Positions 1 to 3,087 of a stretch of 5,878 nt of DNA are shown here, piece after piece; the stretch's first letter is position 1; each line of letters starts with the position of its first letter. Under the pieces are notes generated by a model, which was not told the DNA's origin, did no database searches, and was given only the letters and a program-made list of their open reading frames with translations. The position numbers and the translations under genes were made by a program. The DNA is taken from contig WFRP01000212.1 of the NCBI GenBank assembly GCA_015486505.1, positions 1 to 5,878 of the forward strand. Direction: 5' to 3'. The stretch is from Pseudomonadota bacterium (GTDB taxonomy: Bacteria > Desulfobacterota > Anaeroferrophillalia > Anaeroferrophillales > Tharpellaceae).

Positions 1-76
1 CGTTTTTACCGGACAGAGGCTGTCCTGACCGTAGATCTTCAATAGCTTGATTGATGTCAAATTTTGCTTTTTGCAT
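1..76 (-). CDS. IS256-family transposase, N-terminal fragment (runs off the left edge)
   Basis: Only the first 25 codons are in the window; the gene continues to the left. The start is ATG at 76-74, preceded by a strong ribosome-binding site (AAAGGAGG, complement of 83-90) at good spacing. The visible protein begins MQKAKFDINQAIEDL and continues with RSGQPLSGKN. An early helix followed by a 'LRSGQPLSGK(N/D)G' segment is typical of the N-terminus of IS256-family (DDE, mutator-type) transposases, where it precedes a conserved 'LxPLIKQL' region lying outside this window. The family cuts and pastes the element as a DNA intermediate, usually making target duplications of 8-9 bp. The assignment rests on this short N-terminus plus the family-like terminal repeat just upstream. 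The catalytic residues cannot be seen, so whether the enzyme is intact is unknown. Confidence 0.68.
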   Translation of the reverse strand, partial: MQKAKFDINQAIEDLRSGQPLSGKN

Positions 77-91
77 GTCAAACCTCCTTTT

Positions 92-115
92 GCTGATATT
101 CTTCTATATATCAGC
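92..115 (-). promoter_or_regulatory. Perfect 8-bp hairpin in the transposase leader, next to the ribosome-binding site
   Basis: GCTGATAT (92-99) and ATATCAGC (108-115) are perfect inverted repeats separated by 8 bases. In a minus-strand transcript the hairpin would end one base before the AAAGGAGG ribosome-binding site of the transposase. It could be a protein operator or an RNA structure that limits translation from read-through transcripts, as known for some other IS elements. There is no T-tract on the minus side, so it does not look like a terminator. The structure is directly visible; the role is inference. Confidence 0.5.
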
Positions 116-121
116 TTAAGT

Positions 122-150
122 TGTTTTGACACAGAATTTTGAACACCCTC
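122..150. repeat. Putative terminal inverted repeat of the IS256-like element
   Basis: The outermost part on the plus strand reads TTTTGACACAGAATTTTG followed by AACACCCTC. Its complement starts GAGGGTGTTC. The position (between the transposase leader and a coding frame that lacks its own start signals) and its resemblance to IS256-type ends support the call. The 8 bases after 150 (gagaaact) would be one copy of the target duplication if the end is placed correctly. The partner repeat is outside the window. Confidence 0.55.
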
Positions 151-486
151 GAGAAACTCTCTGGGAAAAACATCGAAGACTTTAATTCTCTGATAGAAAG
201 TGTCGCTGAGCTTAAACCAAGAGATTTACTTGAGGCTCAGATAATTGCTCAATCTATTGCTTTATTTAATCAGACCATGGACTTATTCGGGAAAATCAAC
301 AACTCAGACTCAAATAATGTCTGCCATGAAGACATTAAACTAGCTGATCGCTTAATAAAAACTTCGACCCGGCTACTTGAAGTTTTCTCGAAACATCGAC
401 GGGATGGCATGCAGCAAATGGTAATTCAAAAAGTAAATATATCAGAGGGCGGACAGGCAATAGTTGGCTCAAATATTAGCAGGTAG
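139..486 (+). CDS. Small hypothetical protein of an integrative element, 5' end replaced by IS insertion
   Basis: The open frame starts at a TTG (139) that lies inside the IS terminal repeat, with no ribosome-binding site. An in-frame TGA at 127-129 closes it upstream, so roughly the first four residues (MNTL) come from the IS. The native part reads from about residue 5 to the stop. It is predicted mostly helical (LKPRDLLEAQIIAQSIALF, residues 25-43), then basic (SKHRRDG, 84-90), and ends in VNISEGGQAIVG (99-110). Proteins I recall with this 'VxVxEGGQAIVG' tail and an 'L..(I/L)KP.D.LE..L..Q' segment are longer at the N-terminus, which fits truncation here. Their function is unknown to me. The next ATG in frame is Met47, too late for a normal product. 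The gene ends 13 bases before the next one, so the two probably formed an operon. It is most likely a broken gene, though expression from within the IS cannot be excluded. Confidence 0.6.
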   Translation: MNTLEKLSGKNIEDFNSLIESVAELKPRDLLEAQIIAQSIALFNQTMDLFGKINNSDSNNVCHEDIKLADRLIKTSTRLLEVFSKHRRDGMQQMVIQKVNISEGGQAIVGSNISR

Positions 487-499
487 GGGGGATTAGATT

Positions 500-802
500 A
501 TGCTTGAACTAAAAGAACAGAAAACTGATCCTCAAAAAATATGGTATATAAAAAACGGAGTTAGAGGTGTCAATTTTGTTGATTTGCCACGATGTACAGC
601 CACTGCCAAGTCAACAGGGAAAAGATGTAATAACGCACAAATGAAAGGCCAAAATGGACTCTGTTGCGTCCACTCAGGTCATTACATCCCTGGTGCCACT
701 AAAGGGAATCAGAGGGCTCTAAAGCACGGATTTCATACGAAAGCAGCAATTGAAGAGCGTAAAACTATAAGAGAAATTTTAAGTATATGTAAAAGCTTTT
801 AA
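500..802 (+). CDS. Small Cys/His (putative zinc-binding) protein with HGG-like motif, function unknown
   Basis: This is a 100-residue protein starting at ATG 500, with a purine-rich ribosome-binding site (AGGGGGGA, 485-492) that overlaps the stop codon of the upstream gene. Cys32, Cys43, Cys55 and His58 form a C-x10-C-x11-C-x2-H arrangement in the stretch RCTATAKSTGKRC...GLCCVHSG, consistent with a small metal-binding finger. It is followed by GATKGNQRALKHGFHTKAA (residues 65-83) and a charged helix (EERKTIREIL). It resembles the small 'HGG.STG..TP.GNxNALKHG.YT' proteins seen in prophages and genomic islands; here the usual HGG is HSG. No function is established to my knowledge, and nucleic-acid binding is only a guess. 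The tail ends soon after the charged helix, perhaps slightly short. The coding AT content is like the integrase, not like the phe genes, fitting an acquired island. Confidence 0.7.
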   Translation: MLELKEQKTDPQKIWYIKNGVRGVNFVDLPRCTATAKSTGKRCNNAQMKGQNGLCCVHSGHYIPGATKGNQRALKHGFHTKAAIEERKTIREILSICKSF

Positions 803-1005
803 TAAGGGTTTGGAGATTGGGTGTCAATGGCGACTATCTAAGGAGGAAAGGGGGGTATTTAGCATCAACTATGTAGATGATCGAGTAATACAACTCAATA
901 AAATTTGAAAAATAATATATGAGACCAGCCACGAAACCACCAGCAACTTGACAAACAGTCAACAATACAGTCAATACAGATCAAAAACACTGCCACTTAA
1001 ACCCG
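803..1005. other. Intergenic stretch with no supportable gene
   Basis: About 200 bases lie between the Cys/His protein gene and the convergent terminator. A strong ribosome-binding-like sequence (aaggagga, 840-847) is present, but no usable start codon follows at proper distance. A tiny frame gtg-tca-atg-gcg-act-atc-taa begins at 821 and encodes only six residues. The A-rich right half contains an imperfect 12-bp tandem repeat (955-978). The octamer gccactta occurs at 992-999 and again within the terminator arm at 1011-1018. The stretch may be the remnant of a further gene lost by deletion, or regulatory or attachment DNA of the element. Confidence 0.5.
955..978. repeat. Imperfect 12-bp tandem repeat (acagtcaa core)
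   Basis: acagtcaacaat (955-966) is followed directly by acagtcaataca (967-978). The first eight bases are identical and 9 of 12 match overall. The region is A/C-rich, so chance is not excluded. It lies beyond the 3' end of the integrase gene. Confidence 0.35.
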
Positions 1006-1043
1006 AAACAGCCACTTACTGATTGATGTAAGTGGCTGTTTTT
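1006..1043 (+). terminator. Strong intrinsic terminator between convergent genes, probably bidirectional
   Basis: A perfect 14-bp inverted repeat, AAACAGCCACTTAC (1006-1019) and GTAAGTGGCTGTTT (1028-1041), encloses an 8-base loop (tgattgat). On the plus strand the stem is followed by a short T-run (T at 1039-1043, partly inside the stem). On the minus strand the stem ends in TTT followed by CGGGT, a weaker tail, but it starts only 3 bases beyond the integrase stop codon (1047-1045). It therefore suits termination of the plus-strand small genes and probably also of the integrase mRNA. Confidence 0.75.
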
Positions 1044-1044
1044 A

Positions 1045-2202
1045 TTAGTGGTCACTAAACAGATCTTCAATTTTGTCAGACCATGCAGTTAGTATCTCTT
1101 GGATCTCTCTATCATATTTATACTGATTATAGACTGTCCCAGTTATTGTTCTACTTTTGTGATTAAGTACCTTTCCAACAAAATATTCATCAAACCCCAT
1201 CTCAATTACTCTTGTAGTGAAAGTACGTCTTAAGTCATGAGGAGTAAAAGGATCAAGGGATAATCTATATCTCACTCCCGGACTGAAACGACGACGCAAC
1301 ATCTTGGCAGCAGCTTTAAGATCCATATGGGTAGATTTATCTTCCCAAGGTGAAAAACAATACCCGTCATCAACATGTAGGATAAAAGAACGTACATATT
1401 CTGTTATATAGACTCTATGATCTCCAATTTTATTCTTGGTAACATTCGCAGGGATCGTCCACCAATTCCCATCTAATTGGGACCCTTGCATCTGAGTCAC
1501 TTCACCGGGACGCTGACCAGTCAGTAAAATGACCATTAATATATTCTTAGTTTCAGGAGCAACCCGAGGAATTGCTTTAACTTCAGTATAGAGTAGTTTA
1601 ATTTCATCGTATGACAAGGAACGAGTCTTAGGAAACTCTTTACCTGCCTTATTGACATTGGTTACAGGGTTAGTTTCTAACATCCCTTCTTTAACTAAAA
1701 AATTAAAAAACCCACGACAATAAGCAATTGTCCTATTGGCTATAGCTACGCCTCTCTTGCTGACAACATCACGTAAATGGACTATGTCTGCCTTTGTAAC
1801 CTTGTCTATTGGGATATCCCCCAATACCTCGACCACATCTTTCCTTATAACTCTGGCTTGCTCTTTCCAACCAATATTTTGTTGAGATATAAAAGTAATA
1901 TACTTATCAACATTATTTTTAAGTAGTAGGTCAGAAGAAGATGATTTATCAATCAGTACTCTTGGATCAACACCATTTTTTCGTATTGACAAATAGTTTC
2001 TATGAGATTCCCTTGCTTCTTTCAAAGATAGGCCAGGAAAAGCTCCAAGGCGTATTTCTTTACTTTTACCTGCAAACGTGTATTTATATTTGAAAACCTT
2101 GGTGCCGTTAGGATAGACCAACAAGAAAAGTCCATTGACATCCCATAAACGATACCTTTTTTCTTGGGGCCTCGCTTTTTCAATTTTCTTCACAGAAAGC
2201 AT
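1045..2202 (-). CDS. Tyrosine recombinase/integrase, P4-like with DUF4102 arm-binding domain
   Basis: This 385-residue, full-length site-specific recombinase catalyses integration and excision of a mobile element through a covalent 3'-phosphotyrosine intermediate. Residues ~1-85 match the DUF4102 arm-DNA-binding domain (DVNGLFLLVYPNGTKVFKYKY; IRLGAFPGLSLKEAR; GVDPR). Residues ~97-185 are the helical core-binding domain, and ~195-370 the catalytic domain. Visible catalytic residues are Arg231 (LLTGQRPGE), a Lys in NVTKNK (256 or 258), His322 and Arg325 (TPHDLRRTF), His348 (VLNHKS) and the nucleophile Tyr358 (GTVYNQY). All are present, so the enzyme looks active. The start is ATG 2202: an in-frame TAA lies four codons upstream and no clear ribosome-binding site precedes it. 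The gene reads away from a tRNA-Pro gene whose 3' end is about 120 bp upstream, the usual arrangement for tRNA-targeting islands. Its AT-rich composition contrasts with the neighbouring phe genes. The family call is secure; the substrate att site is inferred. Confidence 0.95.
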   Translation of the reverse strand: MLSVKKIEKARPQEKRYRLWDVNGLFLLVYPNGTKVFKYKYTFAGKSKEIRLGAFPGLSLKEARESHRNYLSIRKNGVDPRVLIDKSSSSDLLLKNNVDKYITFISQQNIGWKEQARVIRKDVVEVLGDIPIDKVTKADIVHLRDVVSKRGVAIANRTIAYCRGFFNFLVKEGMLETNPVTNVNKAGKEFPKTRSLSYDEIKLLYTEVKAIPRVAPETKNILMVILLTGQRPGEVTQMQGSQLDGNWWTIPANVTKNKIGDHRVYITEYVRSFILHVDDGYCFSPWEDKSTHMDLKAAAKMLRRRFSPGVRYRLSLDPFTPHDLRRTFTTRVIEMGFDEYFVGKVLNHKSRTITGTVYNQYKYDREIQEILTAWSDKIEDLFSDH

Positions 2203-2208
2203 AAATTG

Positions 2209-2237
2209 GCTTTAGTCTGAACACAGATTTATGTCAA
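2209..2237 (-). promoter_or_regulatory. Possible integrase promoter placing the start site at or near the ATG
   Basis: On the minus strand a perfect TTGACA (complement of 2232-2237) is followed after 17 bases by TAAAGC (complement of 2209-2214), a poor -10 match (3 of 6). If used, transcription would start near 2202, the first base of the integrase ATG, which would explain the missing ribosome-binding site (leaderless mRNA). The -35 match is good; the -10 is weak. Confidence 0.35.
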
Positions 2238-2247
2238 TACAAAAAAG

Positions 2248-2271
2248 CCAAACGGTGGCCCAAACGGTGGC
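2248..2271. repeat. Perfect tandem pair of 12-bp repeats upstream of the integrase
   Basis: CCAAACGGTGGC occurs twice head to tail with no gap (2248-2259 and 2260-2271). It lies between the tRNA terminator and the -35 region of the integrase. Short direct repeats at this place in tRNA-targeting elements are typically arm-type binding sites for the integrase N-terminal domain, or sites for an excisionase or repressor. The repeats are seen directly; the role is inferred. Confidence 0.6.
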
Positions 2272-2274
2272 GCT

Positions 2275-2312
2275 AAAAAGAAAAGCACCTAACGATAAAT
2301 CGCTAAGTGCTT
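2275..2312 (-). terminator. Intrinsic terminator downstream of tRNA-Pro
   Basis: On the minus strand, AAGCACTTAGCGAT (complement of 2299-2312) pairs with ATCGTTAGGTGCTT (complement of 2283-2296). Two positions are G.U pairs in the minus-strand RNA only; they would be C-A mismatches in a plus-strand RNA, which fixes the working direction. The stem is followed by TT, C and five Ts (2282-2275). It begins 8 bases after the encoded CCA of the tRNA and would end the pheS-pheT-ihfA-merR-tRNA transcript. Confidence 0.8.
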
Positions 2313-2320
2313 AATATTAC

Positions 2321-2345
2321 TGGTCGGGACGAGAGGATTTGAACC
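2321..2345 (-). other. Presumed attachment site (tRNA 3' end) of the integrative element
   Basis: The integrase sits next to the 3' end of tRNA-Pro, and the DNA beyond that end is AT-rich and element-like. In this recombinase class the crossover core usually lies in the tRNA 3' half (T-arm to acceptor stem), and the incoming element restores it. The second att copy should lie to the left, outside the window; I did not find a repeat of the tRNA 3' end at 1-1045. The exact core cannot be set from one copy. Confidence 0.4.
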
Positions 2346-2397
2346 TCCGACCACCTGAACCCCATTCAGGTACGCTACCAGGCTGCGCTACGTCCCG
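2321..2397 (-). tRNA. tRNA-Pro (anticodon GGG)
   Basis: A 77-base cloverleaf with encoded CCA. The acceptor stem is CGGGACG with CGTCCCG, then ACCA. The D-arm contains GCGCAGCCTGGTAGCGT. The anticodon stem CCTGA/TCAGG holds the loop ATGGGGT, giving anticodon GGG, which reads CCC and CCU proline codons. The T-arm is GGAGG-TTCAAAT-CCTCT. It closely resembles the E. coli proline GGG tRNA as I remember it. The gene follows the MerR-like gene on the same strand, and its first 10 bases overlap that gene's end, so it is probably released by processing from the long phe-ihf transcript. A minus-strand TATGAT (complement of 2413-2418) nine or so bases ahead of a plausible start could be a private -10 box, but no -35 sits at the right distance. 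The intact 3' end next to an integrase suggests restoration after integration. Confidence 0.97.
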
Positions 2398-2744
2398 TTT
2401 TTATTTTTTTGAATCATATTCCTGACCGCTAAAATTTCGCTTTTCAAATAAGCAAGACAGTCGGATTTACTTTCCTCAGCGGTCTTGGCCGGCTCCGGCG
2501 CGGCGATTTTTTTTCGACAACCCTCGATTGTAAAACGTTCATCGTGCAACAGGCGTCTTATCTGACAGAAAAGCAGAACATCCTGCCGCCGGTAGAGGCG
2601 TTGCTTGGAGTTGCTTTTTTCCGGTTTGATGGCCGCAAACTCTTTTTCCCAATAACGCAGGACATAGGGCTTGACCCCGACAATCCGGCTGACTTCACCG
2701 ATGCGAAAATAGAGTTTATCGGGAACTGTTTCGACTGAGGCCAT
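2388..2744 (-). CDS. MerR-family transcriptional regulator, small
   Basis: A 118-residue DNA-binding protein. Residues ~11-35 form the MerR-type helix-turn-helix (LYFRIGEVSRIVGVKPYVLRYWE). The wing region ~36-55 contains SKQRLYRRQDV, and a second helix pair (LLHDERFTIEGCRKKI) follows at 65-80. After a Pro/Ala-rich linker, a helix (~88-113) likely dimerises. There is no metal-binding or ligand-binding C-terminal domain, so it may be a minimal regulator; its target is unknown. I recall similar small regulators directly downstream of ihfA in deltaproteobacteria. The start is ATG 2744 with GAGAGG close upstream; ihfA ends 31 bases before it, implying one operon. The last codons and the TAG stop lie within the 5' end of the tRNA-Pro gene, a 10-base overlap. 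Confidence 0.88.
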   Translation of the reverse strand: MASVETVPDKLYFRIGEVSRIVGVKPYVLRYWEKEFAAIKPEKSNSKQRLYRRQDVLLFCQIRRLLHDERFTIEGCRKKIAAPEPAKTAEESKSDCLAYLKSEILAVRNMIQKNKNGT

Positions 2745-2775
2745 ACGCCTCTCTCAGTTGATTATTGTACAAACC

Positions 2776-3051
2776 TTAAGGGTTGAGCTGATTTCTCAAG
2801 GCATTGCTTGACTTAAAACTCAAAACCCGGCGCGCTGAAATTGTAATCTCTTCCCCGGTTTGCGGATTGCGGCCGCGACGAGGTTTCTTTTCCCGCAGAT
2901 TAAAGCTGCCGAACCCGGAGATTTTAACATTTTCACCACGTTCAAGACTTTCCTTGATTATATCAAAGATTGATTCAACCACTGTGGCCGCCTCTCTCTT
3001 CGATACGCCAATCCGTTCATATACCAACTCAACCATGTCGGCCTTAGTCAT
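2776..3051 (-). CDS. ihfA: Integration host factor subunit alpha
   Basis: A 91-residue nucleoid protein of the HU/IHF family. With IHF-beta it forms a heterodimer that bends DNA sharply at specific sites and assists transcription, replication and site-specific recombination. Seen here: the N-terminal helices (MTKADMVELVYERIGVSKRE), GFGSF at 46-50, the DNA-embracing arm with RRGRNPQTGEE (58-68) that includes the intercalating proline Pro63, and the C-terminal FKSSNALRNQLN (79-90). The length and position right after pheT are standard for ihfA. The start is ATG 3051 with an AAGGTGG ribosome-binding site. pheT ends 36 bases upstream, so the genes are likely co-transcribed. Alpha rather than HU or beta is chosen from the pheT linkage and sequence; HU is a less likely alternative. 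IHF often assists integrases such as the one nearby, although ihfA here belongs to the host operon. Confidence 0.93.
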   Translation of the reverse strand: MTKADMVELVYERIGVSKREAATVVESIFDIIKESLERGENVKISGFGSFNLREKKPRRGRNPQTGEEITISARRVLSFKSSNALRNQLNP

Positions 3052-3087
3052 AACCGCCCACCTTTGCGCATCTTTATCGAGACAAGC

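Larger units (their letters stand above)
1..150 (-). mobile_element. Right-hand end of an IS256-family insertion sequence
   Basis: The element enters from the left edge and appears to end near position 150. It comprises the start of the transposase gene (to 76), a short leader with a hairpin (92-115), and a terminal sequence at about 122-150. Read inward from the end, that terminal sequence begins GAGGGTGTTCAAAATTCTG and continues with TGTCAAAACA. The TTCTGTGT.AAA block resembles the terminal repeats of IS256-family elements as I remember them. The other end is outside the window, so neither the matching inverted repeat nor the target duplication can be verified. The exact boundary could be off by several bases. 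Confidence 0.62.

Noticed and set aside
139..802. Toxin-antitoxin pair
   Set aside because: Two small adjacent genes invite the idea, but neither protein shows a known toxin or antitoxin motif. The Cys/His and LKHGF features point elsewhere.
2413..2447. Possible separate promoter for tRNA-Pro (TTGAAA ... TATGAT on the minus strand)
   Set aside because: The two boxes are about 23 bases apart, too far for a normal sigma-70 promoter. Co-transcription with the upstream operon is simpler.
2544..2738. Plus-strand open frame antisense to the MerR-like gene
   Set aside because: It is fully overlapped by a gene with clear family motifs on the other strand, and shows no recognisable protein features.
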